From Microaerobacter geothermalis (GTDB taxonomy: Bacteria; Bacillota; Bacilli; DSM-22679): a DNA stretch of 51,835 nt. The stretch's first letter is position 1. Each line of letters opens with the position of its first letter. The translations under genes were made by a program, and so were the position numbers. Positions 1 through 9,668 of the stretch are shown piece by piece. The stretch lies in contig NZ_JAKIHL010000020.1 in NCBI RefSeq assembly GCF_021608135.1, positions 1 to 51,835 on the forward strand, written 5' to 3'. Under the pieces are notes generated by a model that saw nothing but the letters and a program-made list of their open reading frames with translations, was not told the origin of the DNA and did no database searches.

Positions 1-23
1 CTGTTACAACAGATAGGTCATCC

Positions 24-146
24 TTCATCCCTTAATGGCCCTAATAGCTTGTATCGTGAATGAAATCAAGGGCGAGCGACAGCGAGGGCTTTGCCTTTAC
101 CCTTGATGAAATGAGCGATACAAGCTAGCATCCCTCAAGGGATGAA
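24..146. repeat. Large imperfect inverted repeat (MITE-like hairpin)
   Basis: The two arms read as reverse complements in three blocks: ttcatccctt (24-33) with aagggatgaa (137-146), tagcttgtatcg with cgatacaagcta, and atcaaggg with cccttgat. The loop is GC-rich and centres near position 85. I see no ORF inside. It would fold into a long hairpin of about 123 bases, as expected for a non-autonomous palindromic element. Identity with any named element is unknown. Confidence 0.6.
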
Positions 147-161
147 GAACATCTAAAAAAG

Positions 162-203
162 TGACAGAATCACTGACGTTTTAATATGACATTTTCACTG
201 ACG
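162..203. repeat. Two tandemly spaced 17-bp direct repeats
   Basis: tgacagaatcactgacg (162-178) and tgacattttcactgacg (187-203) differ at three positions and are 25 bp apart. Closely spaced direct repeats next to a palindromic element can be the multi-repeat end of an insertion sequence (for example IS21-type ends), but no transposase is visible here. The rest of 1-255 holds nothing I recognise. Confidence 0.45.
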
Positions 204-255
204 CTTGACATGGGTTGTACAATGCTCCACAGGGATTGCCGACGGTAGGGCTAGT

Positions 256-1497
256 TCAAGTAAGGAAAGGAATATGGGTGTAGGATCCAATTATCACATC
301 GGGCAATTCCTCCTGGTATATTTCGATCGCTCTCTTGACCCCATACAGTTCTCCCTTACGTTTTGGAATCATTTCCAAATAGCTTTCTGGATCGATATTC
401 AAATTGCGCAATTGGATCAATTTCACTTTATGCTTACGAACAAAGTGAATCATCGCTTCCATTTCCTCTTCACGGTCAAAGACACCTGGAAACATCAAGT
501 AATTAATGGAGGTATAGACTCCTTTTTGTGCTGCATAAGAAAGGGACTCCCCGACATTTTTTAGATGGTATCCCCTGGGGCGATAGTAGGCTTCATAATG
601 TTCGTCAATGGCACTGATGATACTAACCCGCATCAAATCTAAGCCGGCATCAACGATGGATTTAATCTGACTGGTCAGACCTGCGTTGGTATTTATGTTG
701 ATATATCCAAGGCTTGTCCTCTTCCTTACCTGTTTGATCGCCTCTACAATTAATCCTGCCTGGGTTGAAGGTTCTCCTTCGCATCCTTGTCCAAAACTAA
801 TGATGCTTTCTGGAGTTTTCAAATGGTTTAACATCACTTCAACCAGCTCTTCTACGTTTGGACGAAAATTCATCCTTGTCTGAGGTGATGGAAATCCGCT
901 GTCTTCCGGCTGTTCGGAAATACATCCAAAGCACCCGGCATTACAGGAATAGGAGACGGGAAGAGCCCCCTCCCATCGATTTAGGAATGTATTGGAAGCT
1001 GTCAGGCATTCATATTCAAGGGCACATTTTTGCAGGTGAGCATAGATTCGGTTTTCCGGATGATCCTCCAGAAAACGATTTACCTGTTTTTTTATCTCAT
1101 CCCTGTCAAAGTTGAGGGGATTCCATTGATCCGGGTTATCGCTTTTTCTGGCAGCCACGTAAAAACCATCCTTCTTCCATACCACTGCAGTATATCCAAA
1201 CAGAGGGAGCTTTTCCTCTTTGTTCGTTTTTACGTACCCCGGAAGCAACAGCCTGGTATACCCTTGGGGAAGGAGTGCGCCAACGGCCCAACCTCCTTCT
1301 AGGGCAACGATTTCCCCAGTATCAGGGTCCATGGCCAAAGGACGTGTGCAGGGTAAGGAGACTAGGGTGGCTCCCTTAGGAAGGGGAATCAGTTCTTCTT
1401 CCAGCATTTCCATGACCATGTCCCCGTCACGACCGACTCCAAACCATTCGGGATGATCAAAGACTTGGCCCTTTTCATCTGCATATACTAAATACAT
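256..1497 (-). CDS. Radical SAM protein of unknown function
   Basis: A 413-residue protein with a CxxxCxxC cluster motif (Cys185, Cys189 and Cys192 from the chosen start, in SCNAGCFGC). This marks a radical SAM enzyme that binds a [4Fe-4S] cluster and S-adenosylmethionine. The roughly 180 residues before the motif have no domain I recognise. After the motif, the segments ISFGQGCEGEPS and NINTNAG fit the radical SAM barrel. ATG at 1497 is preferred over GTG at 1503 because GAGGAG at 1506-1511 lies 8 bases from the ATG but only 2 from the GTG. It is the last gene of the minus-strand run, with no partner peptide or substrate gene beside it. The family is clear; the substrate is unknown. Confidence 0.8.
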   Translation of the reverse strand: MYLVYADEKGQVFDHPEWFGVGRDGDMVMEMLEEELIPLPKGATLVSLPCTRPLAMDPDTGEIVALEGGWAVGALLPQGYTRLLLPGYVKTNKEEKLPLFGYTAVVWKKDGFYVAARKSDNPDQWNPLNFDRDEIKKQVNRFLEDHPENRIYAHLQKCALEYECLTASNTFLNRWEGALPVSYSCNAGCFGCISEQPEDSGFPSPQTRMNFRPNVEELVEVMLNHLKTPESIISFGQGCEGEPSTQAGLIVEAIKQVRKRTSLGYININTNAGLTSQIKSIVDAGLDLMRVSIISAIDEHYEAYYRPRGYHLKNVGESLSYAAQKGVYTSINYLMFPGVFDREEEMEAMIHFVRKHKVKLIQLRNLNIDPESYLEMIPKRKGELYGVKRAIEIYQEELPDVIIGSYTHIPFLT

Positions 1498-1580
1498 TTT
1501 CACTTCTCCTCATATAGGAAACTTTGCTTGCCACATTGTATCTCATCCGGATGGTAGTGTAAAGTGGAGAGTTCACCAAG

Positions 1581-2549
1581 TCAAGGGAGATATGGCAATG
1601 GGTTTATGGGAGCTTGATTGACCCGAATTTCAAAATGAAGATGGTATCCGGTTGTATCTCCTGTATTTCCAACATACCCGAGACTTTGCCCCACATTGAC
1701 ATAATCCCCCTCTTTTACTAACAATTTTCCCATGTGGGCATAATAGGTTTCTATCCCACCGCCATGGTCAATGATAATCAGATTCCCATATCCGCCCCGG
1801 TTAAATGACGACTGAACTACGGTTCCACTTCTAGCAGCCTTGACGATGGTTTTGTCTTCATTCTGATTCCAGATATCTAAACCCGTATGAAGCCTGCCCC
1901 AGCGTATGCCAAAACCGCTAGTAATGGTTCCCGTAATAGGCCAGGAAAAGGAGGGCAGTTGATTTCGTGCGGCTCCTTCTCTACTGCGACTGGCAATGGT
2001 CACCCCTATTTTCCGGGAAGAATAGGGCTGTCTGATGGGTTCCGGTTTGTTTCTGGGGATGACCAATTCCTGTCCGTAATAAAGGCGATTTGCCACTATC
2101 TTCAGTTCCGGATTATTTTCAATCAATTCCTCTACTTCTACGCCTCTGGATTCTGCTATGGAATAGAGGGTATCCTCCCTTTGGACCGTATAAACTTCAC
2201 TGTTGACGGGGATTTTTAATGATTGTCCCACTCTGATCAGGTTGGGATTCTCCAGTTGATTCATTTCAATGATTTTTTCCACAGGCACACGATATCTCTT
2301 AGCAATAAAAGTCAGGTTGTCCCCTGGCTTTACCTTATATGTTAATTGGACTTCTTTAGGTTTGGTTATTTTTTGCTTGAGATCCATGAAGGGATTAAAA
2401 TATCGAAATACGGCTTCTCGAGCAATAGCCTTTTGATATTGAGGTGTATCCGCCGGCCTGGCTTCTGCTTTCCCCTGAAGGGAATTGGCAGATAATCCGA
2501 TCCCAGCGATGACAGCTGAGGAAATGACGAAGCGTTGAACAGATTTCAT
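1581..2549 (-). CDS. Secreted LysM / M23 metallopeptidase
   Basis: A 322-residue exported cell-wall hydrolase. An N-terminal hydrophobic signal segment (about residues 6-24) is followed by two LysM peptidoglycan-binding repeats (about 70-115 and 118-165), a linker, and a C-terminal M23 (LytM-type) domain. The zinc and catalytic residues are present: HTGLD (His221, Asp225), YAHM (His272) and HLHFE (His303, His305). Such proteins cleave peptide cross-links of peptidoglycan outside the membrane, in growth or sporulation. ATG at 2549 is better placed relative to GGGGTG than ATG at 2555. It sits just downstream of rho, where B. subtilis has rpmE. It appears intact. Confidence 0.9.
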   Translation of the reverse strand: MKSVQRFVISSAVIAGIGLSANSLQGKAEARPADTPQYQKAIAREAVFRYFNPFMDLKQKITKPKEVQLTYKVKPGDNLTFIAKRYRVPVEKIIEMNQLENPNLIRVGQSLKIPVNSEVYTVQREDTLYSIAESRGVEVEELIENNPELKIVANRLYYGQELVIPRNKPEPIRQPYSSRKIGVTIASRSREGAARNQLPSFSWPITGTITSGFGIRWGRLHTGLDIWNQNEDKTIVKAARSGTVVQSSFNRGGYGNLIIIDHGGGIETYYAHMGKLLVKEGDYVNVGQSLGYVGNTGDTTGYHLHFEIRVNQAPINPLPYLP

Positions 2550-2633
2550 TCCCATTCACCCCATATAGTTTAGTGGATCATCCTCTTTATATCATATGAG
2601 GCAACGGGAGTAATTAGACCGTTTTCCAGGAAC

Positions 2634-3923
2634 TTAAGATGCGGTCGTTTTGACCGGCTTTGGAATTCCCTTTGGTTCTCCTTTGGGTTCAAACAGCTGA
2701 AAGAATTCTGCATTTGTTTTTGTCTCTTTTAGCTTCCGGATAAATTGTTCTACAAAATCTGCCCCTTCCGTCATGTTTTTTCGCAAGACCCATAATTTGT
2801 CCAATTCATCCTTCGTTAGCAACAGTTCTTCTCTTCGTGTACCGGAGCGGCGAATATCAATGGCCGGGAAAATTCTCCTTTCTGCCAGCTTTCGGTCCAA
2901 ATGAAGTTCCATATTTCCTGTTCCTTTAAATTCTTCATAAATGACATCATCCATTCTGGATCCTGTTTCTATAAGAGCAGTTGCTAAAATCGTTAAGCTG
3001 CCCCCTTCCTCAATATTGCGGGCCGCTCCAAAGAATCGTTTGGGTCTATGAAAGGCCGCTGGGTCAATTCCCCCTGATAATGTCCTTCCACTGGGGGGGA
3101 TAACCAAGTTGTAGGCGCGGGCGAGGCGAGTGATACTATCTAATAGGATCACTACGTCCTTTTTATGTTCAACAAGCCTTTGCGCCCTTTCAAGAACTAG
3201 TTCCGCCACTTTAATATGATTTTCAGGAAGCTCATCAAAGGTTGAGCTGACAACTTCTCCATTTACCGATCTCTGCATGTCAGTCACTTCTTCTGGTCTT
3301 TCATCTATCAGTAATACAAAGAGTTCAATATTTGGATAATTGGTGCTGATACTGTTGGCAATCTCTTTAAGCAACAAGGTTTTTCCCGCTTTTGGCGGAG
3401 CGACGATTAATCCTCTTTGACCTAAGCCTACTGGAGAAATTAAATCCATAATTCTGGTGGAAAAATTGTCGGGTGTTGTTTCCAGGTTTAATTTTTTCTG
3501 AGGATGTAAAGGAGTTAAGGCAGGAAAGTGGAGTCTTTCTGCTGATAATTCCGGATTCTGGCCATTTACGGCAAGAACTTGGAGCAAGCCGAAGTACCTC
3601 TCATTGTCTTTTGGGGGCCTTACTTTTCCCGATACTTTGTCACCTGTTCTTAAGTCAAACCTTCGAATCTGGGACGCAGAGATATAAATATCCTCCGAAC
3701 TGGGAAGGTAATTAATGGGTCTTAAGAACCCGTATCCTTCCGGAAGGATTTCCAATACTCCTTCCATAAACATAAATCCTTCTTTCTCTGCTTTTGCTCT
3801 TAGGATAGCAAATATGAGCTCCTTCTTTTTTAATGTACCGTAATAGGGAATTTGATATTCTTTGGCTAATTTATAAAGATCAGTCAGTTTCATATCTTCC
3901 AGTTTTGCAATTTCTAGATCCAT
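2634..3923 (-). CDS. rho: Transcription termination factor Rho
   Basis: A 429-residue hexameric RNA-dependent ATPase that ends transcription at Rho-dependent sites. An N-terminal Rho_N helical domain (about 1-45) is followed by a cold-shock-like RNA-binding domain (about 50-120) with GYGFLRP. The RecA-type motor has Walker A APPKAGKT (175-182) and Walker [16 protein letters not shown]. Length matches Bacillus Rho. It follows glpX on the same strand with a 74-bp gap, as in B. subtilis. The ribosome-binding site is modest (GGTGG upstream of ATG). No defects seen. Confidence 0.97.
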   Translation of the reverse strand: MDLEIAKLEDMKLTDLYKLAKEYQIPYYGTLKKKELIFAILRAKAEKEGFMFMEGVLEILPEGYGFLRPINYLPSSEDIYISASQIRRFDLRTGDKVSGKVRPPKDNERYFGLLQVLAVNGQNPELSAERLHFPALTPLHPQKKLNLETTPDNFSTRIMDLISPVGLGQRGLIVAPPKAGKTLLLKEIANSISTNYPNIELFVLLIDERPEEVTDMQRSVNGEVVSSTFDELPENHIKVAELVLERAQRLVEHKKDVVILLDSITRLARAYNLVIPPSGRTLSGGIDPAAFHRPKRFFGAARNIEEGGSLTILATALIETGSRMDDVIYEEFKGTGNMELHLDRKLAERRIFPAIDIRRSGTRREELLLTKDELDKLWVLRKNMTEGADFVEQFIRKLKETKTNAEFFQLFEPKGEPKGIPKPVKTTAS

Positions 3924-3997
3924 AGATCCACCACGCTTTTCTAATTAAATTTTTCATCAGTATAACCAGGTTTTTTCCACCTTATTCCATTCCTTCG

Positions 3998-4960
3998 TTA
4001 TTCCATAACCAAATGGGGCTTTCTGGATAATTTATGCTTCCCTTCAATAAAGCGTACGGTTCCGGTTCTCGCCCTCATCACTACGGAATGGGTGGTTGCT
4101 TCCAATCCGTGAAATCGAACTCCCTGTAACAGTTCCCCATCTGTTACACCAGTGGCTGAAAAAATGGCGTCATCCCCTTTTACCAAGTCATCCATACGGA
4201 GTACCATTTTGGGATCTGCCAACCCCATTTTTTTACACCGTTCATATTCCTCATTGTTTTGGGGAAGTAAACGGCCTTGAATTTCTCCTCCTAAACACTT
4301 GAGGGCGACGGCAGCCAAAACTCCTTCGGGTGCGCCGCCAATGCCAAACAAGATATCTACACCCGTATCAGTAAAAGCGGTATTAATGGCTGCTGCCACA
4401 TCACCGTCAGAGATCAGTTTGATTCTTGCTCCGGCTTCCCTTATTTCATGGATAATCTTCGCATGTCTTGGCCTATCTAAAATGACGGCGGTTAAGTCGG
4501 TCACGTCTTTATTCAGAGCTTTCGCCAAATTGTACAGATTATCCTTCACTGGAGCATCAATGTCTACCACTCCAACCCCTTCGGGACCTACAGCAATCTT
4601 GTCCATATACATATCGGGGGCATGGAGTAAATTTCCCTGGTCTGCCACGGCAACAACGGAAAGGGCATTCCATAATCCCTTGGCCACAATATTGGTTCCT
4701 TCCAAAGGATCCACGGCTACATCTACCAAAACTCCTCCGCCACCCAGCTTTTCACCGATATATAGCATCGGAGCTTCATCCATTTCCCCTTCTCCAATCA
4801 CAACGGTCCCGCTCATAGGCACTGTATCAAACACTGCTCTCATGGCACTCGTCGCTGCATGGTCTGCTTCATTTTTCTTTCCTTTTCCCATCCATCTTGC
4901 TGAGGCCAGGGCAGCTGCTTCAGTTACTCTTACCAGCTCCAATGTCAGGCTTCTCTCCAT
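3998..4960 (-). CDS. glpX: Class II fructose-1,6-bisphosphatase GlpX
   Basis: A 320-residue cytoplasmic enzyme that hydrolyses fructose-1,6-bisphosphate to fructose-6-phosphate in gluconeogenesis. The GlpX signatures are visible: [15 protein letters not shown], then [11 protein letters not shown] (metal and substrate binding), and [10 protein letters not shown] near the middle. Length equals the family norm. The start is ATG with GGAAGGG 6 bases upstream. The next genes upstream are a membrane protein, murA, fsa and fbaA, so two enzymes acting on fructose-1,6-bisphosphate lie close together. No defects seen. Confidence 0.95.
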   Translation of the reverse strand: MERSLTLELVRVTEAAALASARWMGKGKKNEADHAATSAMRAVFDTVPMSGTVVIGEGEMDEAPMLYIGEKLGGGGVLVDVAVDPLEGTNIVAKGLWNALSVVAVADQGNLLHAPDMYMDKIAVGPEGVGVVDIDAPVKDNLYNLAKALNKDVTDLTAVILDRPRHAKIIHEIREAGARIKLISDGDVAAAINTAFTDTGVDILFGIGGAPEGVLAAVALKCLGGEIQGRLLPQNNEEYERCKKMGLADPKMVLRMDDLVKGDDAIFSATGVTDGELLQGVRFHGLEATTHSVVMRARTGTVRFIEGKHKLSRKPHLVME

Positions 4961-5006
4961 GTTTGACCCTTCCTTTCTTTATGAATACCGATTATTTCCT
5001 GTTCAT

Positions 5007-5780
5007 CTATCCCTCTTTTGGTTTTTCGTCTTTTGGGTTATGATCTTTTGATTTTTCGCCCTGTCGGGGAACAAGGCCCTTCGGAATCAGATTTTTTGAA
5101 AAGGAAATTCCGGAGAACATGCTTTTCTTCTCAGGGTCTCCTTCACTTCTATACATATCCAAAAGAATTACACCATAGAAGAGAACAATGATTCCCAGTA
5201 GTTCACTAAGGGGTAAAAATGCGGTTAATCCCATTTTTGCCAATCGTCCACCAAAACTCATAATCAATGCACCGGCAGCAATATAAAGGAATCCTTTATG
5301 TCGATTTCTCCACCAAGAGTAAAGGGAGCCTACCAATAAAAGGATTCCGCCTACTCCAGAAAGCCAAAAGCTGTATCTTCTCACCTCGTCAGGCATTCCC
5401 TCTCCGCCAACGGCATAATCGGCGCTAAATAGAAGGTTGGTATTCACTTCGGCTGGAATCAGTTGAATCAGCAATAAAAGGGAAAGGATTCCCACATACC
5501 CAAGGTACACATAATTAACCCAACGATTCGCCATAATATAAATGGTTCCTCCGGCCATCACGGGGACTAATGTGATGGCTGGAAAATAATAGATCTTGTA
5601 CATCCAAATGGTCCATCCAAAAGCAGTAGAATAAAACTCCCCGAAGGCTGCGATCGTAAACATGTATAGGGAGATGGCATATAGCAGATTGTGCACTTTC
5701 CTGGTTTCTCTATACTTTTGAGTCAGTACTAAGGCAAAGAACAGACTGATGATCGTTGCCAACAGGGGAATAATCCACAC
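5007..5780 (-). CDS. Polytopic membrane protein, unknown function
   Basis: A 257-residue protein with about seven hydrophobic segments filling residues 1-215, then a charged tail rich in Lys, Asp and Glu with several KDxxPK-like repeats. I do not recognise the family. GTG at 5780 is chosen because GGGAG inside the end of murA lies about 10 bases upstream; ATG at 5801 has no evident ribosome-binding site and would overlap murA by 14 bp. Tight packing against murA suggests co-transcription, and the place between murA and glpX hints at an envelope role, but this is inference. Confidence 0.7.
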   Translation of the reverse strand: MWIIPLLATIISLFFALVLTQKYRETRKVHNLLYAISLYMFTIAAFGEFYSTAFGWTIWMYKIYYFPAITLVPVMAGGTIYIMANRWVNYVYLGYVGILSLLLLIQLIPAEVNTNLLFSADYAVGGEGMPDEVRRYSFWLSGVGGILLLVGSLYSWWRNRHKGFLYIAAGALIMSFGGRLAKMGLTAFLPLSELLGIIVLFYGVILLDMYRSEGDPEKKSMFSGISFSKNLIPKGLVPRQGEKSKDHNPKDEKPKEG

Positions 5781-5787
5781 GAAATGT

Positions 5788-7095
5788 TCACTCCCTTTCA
5801 TACGGATGATGATGGGATGGGTATTTATGAGATTCGGTGGAGGCTCTCCAAGTTTTAGCCCCTAGTGCCTTCAATTTCTCTTCCAACTTCTCGTAACCTC
5901 GATCAATATGTTCCACCCCGCTGATCTCGGTTACTCCATCGGTCATTAAACCGGCAATGACCAAAGCGGCACCTGCCCTTAGATCACTGGCTTTAACCTT
6001 GGTTCCATGAAGAGGAAATCTACCGTCAATGACCGCAGAACGACCTTCCACCTTAATATTTGCCCCCATTCTGCGAAGTTCATCTACATGTTTAAAACGG
6101 GACTGATAAATATTATCCGTTACGATGCTCGTCCCATTCGCTTTGGTTAACAAGGTTGTGAAGGGTTGCTGCAGATCCGTAGGAAACCCGGGATAAGGAA
6201 GGGTTTTTAAATCAACGGATTTGTATTGCTGACCACCTGATATATATAAAGCATCATCCTCTTCTTCCACTTGAACGCCCATTTCTTTCAGCTTGGCGGT
6301 CACTGGTTCAAGATGCTTTGGGATCACATTATCCACCAGTACATCTCCATGGGTAGCCGCAGCAGCGATCATATAGGTGCCAGCTTCTATTCGGTCCGGG
6401 ATAATGGAATGGGTACACCCGTGAAGTTCGGAAACTCCCGTAATCTTGATCATATCGGTTCCCGCTCCTTTGATTTGCGCTCCCATGGCATTTAACAACG
6501 TTGCAACATCTACAATTTCTGGCTCCTTTGCCGCATTTTCAATGATGGTTTGTCCCTTGGCCCGGACGGCTGCCAACATAATATTGATGGTTGCTCCAAC
6601 ACTGACTACATCCAGATAAATTTTGGCTCCGACAAGTTCTTCCGCCTTTATATAAACAGCACCATATTTGTTCTCCACGCGGGCCCCCAATGCTTCAAAT
6701 CCCTTGATATGCTGGTCGATGGGCCTGGGACCCAAATTGCATCCCCCCGGAAGGCCAATCACTGCTTCACCAAACCGGCTTAATAATGCACCCATCAGAT
6801 AGTAGGATGCTCTTAAGCTTTTGATTTTCCCATTAGGCATCGGCACCGGGGAGATGTTTTCAGGGTGAATGGTCATTTGATCTCCCTTAAGGAACACATT
6901 ACAGCCCAGTTCTTCCAAAAGCTCTTTATACATCACCACATCTCGGATGGCTGGAAGATTGTCAAGGACAGTTGCGGAATTGGCAAGGATGGTTGCCGGT
7001 ATCAGAGCCACAGCACTGTTTTTTGCACCGCTGATTTCCACCTTTCCTCTTAAGGGATGGCCTCCTCTGATATACAATTTTTCAGCATTTTCCAT
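5788..7095 (-). CDS. murA: UDP-N-acetylglucosamine 1-carboxyvinyltransferase
   Basis: A 435-residue MurA that transfers enolpyruvate from PEP to UDP-GlcNAc, the first committed step of peptidoglycan synthesis. Lys25-Asn26 (ISGAKNSA) and the catalytic Cys119 in [14 protein letters not shown] are present, so it should be fosfomycin-sensitive in principle. Its place between glpX/rho and fsa/fbaA corresponds to the second MurA copy of Bacillus (murAB, also called murZ). The start has GGGAGAGG 4 bases upstream. A MITE-like repeat separates it from fsa. Confidence 0.95.
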   Translation of the reverse strand: MENAEKLYIRGGHPLRGKVEISGAKNSAVALIPATILANSATVLDNLPAIRDVVMYKELLEELGCNVFLKGDQMTIHPENISPVPMPNGKIKSLRASYYLMGALLSRFGEAVIGLPGGCNLGPRPIDQHIKGFEALGARVENKYGAVYIKAEELVGAKIYLDVVSVGATINIMLAAVRAKGQTIIENAAKEPEIVDVATLLNAMGAQIKGAGTDMIKITGVSELHGCTHSIIPDRIEAGTYMIAAAATHGDVLVDNVIPKHLEPVTAKLKEMGVQVEEEDDALYISGGQQYKSVDLKTLPYPGFPTDLQQPFTTLLTKANGTSIVTDNIYQSRFKHVDELRRMGANIKVEGRSAVIDGRFPLHGTKVKASDLRAGAALVIAGLMTDGVTEISGVEHIDRGYEKLEEKLKALGAKTWRASTESHKYPSHHHPYERE

Positions 7096-7110
7096 GATTC
7101 CTCTCCCTTT

Positions 7111-7221
7111 CTATAGATGCGGAACTAACGCCGTCCTTAGTAAATTCTTTGATATGAAAATAACATTTTCATATCAATTTGTGACCCTTCGGGTCATGGA
7201 TGTTTAGTTCCGTCCATATAG
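7111..7221. repeat. Palindromic repeat, family I (copy 1)
   Basis: The ends are imperfect inverted repeats: ctatagatgcggaacta (7111-7127) and tagttccgtccatatag (7205-7221). Inside are ttgatatgaaaa / ttttcatatcaa and tgacccttcgggtca. The reverse complement aligns almost along its length with the element at 10630-10745, so this is a dispersed family present in both orientations. It carries no ORF. Confidence 0.8.
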
Positions 7222-7231
7222 CTTGGGCAAG

Positions 7232-7255
7232 AACAAAAATCGCATTGCGATTCTG
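7232..7255 (-). terminator. Intrinsic terminator after fsa
   Basis: On the minus strand, AATCGC-AAT-GCGATT is followed directly by TTTGTTC, 10-30 bases beyond the fsa stop codon. It closes the spo0F-kal-kce-fbaA-fsa run and lies between fsa and repeat copy 1. Confidence 0.6.
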
Positions 7256-7264
7256 TTTAGAAGT

Positions 7265-7930
7265 TTAGAAATCAGACCGGTTGAAATCGAGATTGGCGCT
7301 CTTCCAGTCAGACAAAAATTTTTCTATGCCAATATCCGTGAGAGGATGCTTTACCATCTGCTGAAGAACTTTAAATGGGACGGTCGCAATATCCGCACCT
7401 AGTCGTGCAGCTTCCAGAACATGTATAGGGTGGCGAATGCTGGCGGCGATAATTTCTGTTTCAATTTCGTGGATGTTAAATATCTCTGCAATATCTGAGA
7501 TGAGCTGCATTCCGTCATGTCCGATATCATCCAAGCGGCCGAGGAACGGAGAAACATAGGTTGCTCCTGCTCTGGCAGCAAGCAATGCTTGAGTGGCAGA
7601 AAAGACTAAGGTTACATTGGTCTTGATTTTCTTCTTGGTAAAAATCTTCACAGCCTTCAGACCTTCAGCAGTCATCGGGACTTTCACAACAATATTTTTG
7701 GAGAGGCGGGCCAGTTTCTCTCCTTCCTCCACCATTTCTTTGGCATCCAGGCTGATGACTTCAGCACTAATGGGACCGTCAATGATGTCAATAATTTCAT
7801 TTAATGTTTCAATGAAATCGCGGCCTTCTTTTGCCACAAGGGAGGGATTGGTGGTGACGCCGGTGATGACGCCCCATTCATTGGCTTCCCTGATTTCATT
7901 CATATTGGCCGTATCAATAAAGAAATTCAT
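7265..7930 (-). CDS. fsa: Transaldolase / fructose-6-phosphate aldolase-like
   Basis: A 221-residue small transaldolase of the FSA/TalC class. It has the N-terminal MNFFIDTAN with Asp6, TTNPSL, and the Schiff-base Lys83 in VVKVPMT. In Bacillus the orthologue (YwjH) is annotated as transaldolase of the pentose phosphate pathway; sequence alone does not decide between transaldolase and fructose-6-phosphate aldolase activity. It lies 30 bp downstream of fbaA with AAGGAGG before the ATG, and is the last gene before a terminator. Confidence 0.93.
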   Translation of the reverse strand: MNFFIDTANMNEIREANEWGVITGVTTNPSLVAKEGRDFIETLNEIIDIIDGPISAEVISLDAKEMVEEGEKLARLSKNIVVKVPMTAEGLKAVKIFTKKKIKTNVTLVFSATQALLAARAGATYVSPFLGRLDDIGHDGMQLISDIAEIFNIHEIETEIIAASIRHPIHVLEAARLGADIATVPFKVLQQMVKHPLTDIGIEKFLSDWKSANLDFNRSDF

Positions 7931-7960
7931 GACTTTTTCCTCCTTGTTGCCTATGCTTCC

Positions 7961-8815
7961 CTATGCTTTGTTGTTGCTTCCAAACAGGCGAATTTTGCCT
8001 CGAACCACTTCTTTCATGGCTTCTCTGGCCGGACCAAGGTATTTGCGAGGATCATAGACCTTCTTATCTTTTTCAAAGATATCGCGAATGGTGTTGGTCA
8101 TCGCCACCTGGTTTTCTGTATTGACATTAATTTTACCCACACCATAGGAAATAGCCTTCTTGATGGACTCATCAGGCACTCCGGAGCCTCCATGGAGAAC
8201 AATGGGAACATCAATCTGTCTGGCCACTTCATCAATAATATCATAATGGATCTTGGGCTCGCCCTTGTAAATTCCATGGGCCGTTCCCACGGCAATGGCT
8301 AAGCAGTCTACTCCTGTTTCTTTCCAGAAGCGGATTGCTTCTTCCGGGTTGGCTAAATGAGCCTTGGATTCATCTACGGAGATATCATCTTCCGTTCCGC
8401 CAATGGTTCCCAGCTCTCCTTCTACAGATACTCCCATGGCATGGGCAACTTCCACCACTTTCTTTGTGATCCGAATATTCTCTTCCAATGGATAGTGGGA
8501 ACCGTCAAACATCACGGAAGTGAATCCAGCACGAATACATTTCATCGCCACTTCAAAGCTGCTTCCATGATCCAAATGAAGAGCTATGGGCAATCCGGAC
8601 CAATCGGCCGCCGCCTTTGCCATCGCTACTGTAAATTCCATCCCCATATATTTTAAGGCCCCTTCACTGACACCAAAAATAAGGGGGGAATTTTCTTCTT
8701 TAGCGGCTTGAACAATGGCTTGTGCAAATTCAAGATTGTTCATATTAAATTGACCGACTGCAAACTTCTCTTCTTTTGCCTTGGACAAAAAGGCTGTCAT
8801 CGGAACTAAGGGCAT
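7961..8815 (-). CDS. fbaA: Class II fructose-bisphosphate aldolase
   Basis: A 284-residue zinc-dependent aldolase that interconverts fructose-1,6-bisphosphate with glyceraldehyde-3-phosphate and dihydroxyacetone phosphate. Metal-binding histidines appear in LHLDHG, in AVGTAHG and in VLHGGSG. ATG at 8815 is chosen: AGGAGG lies 10 bases upstream and the protein then begins MPLVPMTAFL as in Bacillus FbaA. The reading frame stays open 27 codons further upstream, but that extension overlaps kce and is unlikely to be translated. Length is normal. Confidence 0.96.
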   Translation of the reverse strand: MPLVPMTAFLSKAKEEKFAVGQFNMNNLEFAQAIVQAAKEENSPLIFGVSEGALKYMGMEFTVAMAKAAADWSGLPIALHLDHGSSFEVAMKCIRAGFTSVMFDGSHYPLEENIRITKKVVEVAHAMGVSVEGELGTIGGTEDDISVDESKAHLANPEEAIRFWKETGVDCLAIAVGTAHGIYKGEPKIHYDIIDEVARQIDVPIVLHGGSGVPDESIKKAISYGVGKINVNTENQVAMTNTIRDIFEKDKKVYDPRKYLGPAREAMKEVVRGKIRLFGSNNKA

Positions 8816-8840
8816 GGATAAAATTCCTCCTTTAATTGTT

Positions 8841-9668
8841 TTAAGATTGTTGGATATGAAGAATCTTTCTGGCTTCATCCGGTGATGCAATATCACGTCC
8901 TATCTCCCTGGCCAGTCTCACCACCCGCTCTACCAATTGGGCATTGCTAGTTGCCAGGATCCCTTTTTCATAAAATAAGTTATCTTCAAAACCAACGCGT
9001 ACATGTCCTCCCCAAAGGAGGGCATGTGCAGCCATGGGAAGCTGCCATCTGCCAATCCCTGCAACGGTCCAGGTAGAGCCCTCAGGAATTTGTTCCACCA
9101 AATGCAGAAGATTCTTAGGGGTGGCAGGTATTCCTCCCGGGACCCCCATGACAAAGTCAAAGTGAAGGGGGGGATGAAGTAATCCCAGTTTGACCAACTT
9201 GAGAGCATTGGATATCATGCCCACTTCGAATATTTCACATTCAGGTTTTACTCGATATTCCTGAAATTTTTGGGCAAATATTTTCAGATCATTGAAGGAA
9301 TTTGCAAAAATGTCTTCTCCAAAATTGACACTACCGGTGGTAAGGGTGCCCATTTCTGGATGTAGTTCCAACGGCTGTATCCGTTCTGCAGGAGACATCC
9401 CCACGGCTCCACCAGTTGATACTTGGATAATTATATCACAACGTTCCTTAATTTTTTCAATGATTTGCTGATAAATTTTCCGGTCTTGGGTAGGAGTTCC
9501 ATCAGATCGACGTGCATGAATATGGGCAACGGACGCCCCCGCTTGATGGGCCCTTGCCACTTCATCTGCAATTTCATCAGGGGTATAGGGAACGTGGGGA
9601 TTATGTTCTTTCATCACTTCCGCTCCAACCACCGCAGCGGTAATAATCACCTTATCCAATGGATTCAT
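8841..9668 (-). CDS. kce: 3-keto-5-aminohexanoate cleavage enzyme
   Basis: A 275-residue BKACE-family (DUF849) zinc enzyme. In lysine fermentation it condenses 3-keto-5-aminohexanoate with acetyl-CoA to give acetoacetate and 3-aminobutyryl-CoA. Family marks: [11 protein letters not shown] at the start, HIHARRSDG, a VSTGG segment and FVMGVPGG. The neighbour kal makes the next enzyme, which supports this substrate over other beta-keto acids. The start is uncertain. ATG at 9668 overlaps kal by 17 bp but sits directly against GGGGGAG; TTG at 9659 is better spaced from it and gives the shorter usual N-terminus; GTG at 9716 also keeps the frame open. It is inserted between fbaA and spo0F, normally neighbours. 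Confidence 0.9.
   Translation of the reverse strand: MNPLDKVIITAAVVGAEVMKEHNPHVPYTPDEIADEVARAHQAGASVAHIHARRSDGTPTQDRKIYQQIIEKIKERCDIIIQVSTGGAVGMSPAERIQPLELHPEMGTLTTGSVNFGEDIFANSFNDLKIFAQKFQEYRVKPECEIFEVGMISNALKLVKLGLLHPPLHFDFVMGVPGGIPATPKNLLHLVEQIPEGSTWTVAGIGRWQLPMAAHALLWGGHVRVGFEDNLFYEKGILATSNAQLVERVVRLAREIGRDIASPDEARKILHIQQS

Noticed and set aside
4299-5051. 250-codon plus-strand open frame opposite glpX
   Set aside because: It is the antisense shadow of glpX; its composition is rich in Ser, Thr, Ala and Pro, and it has no ribosome-binding site or recognisable domain.
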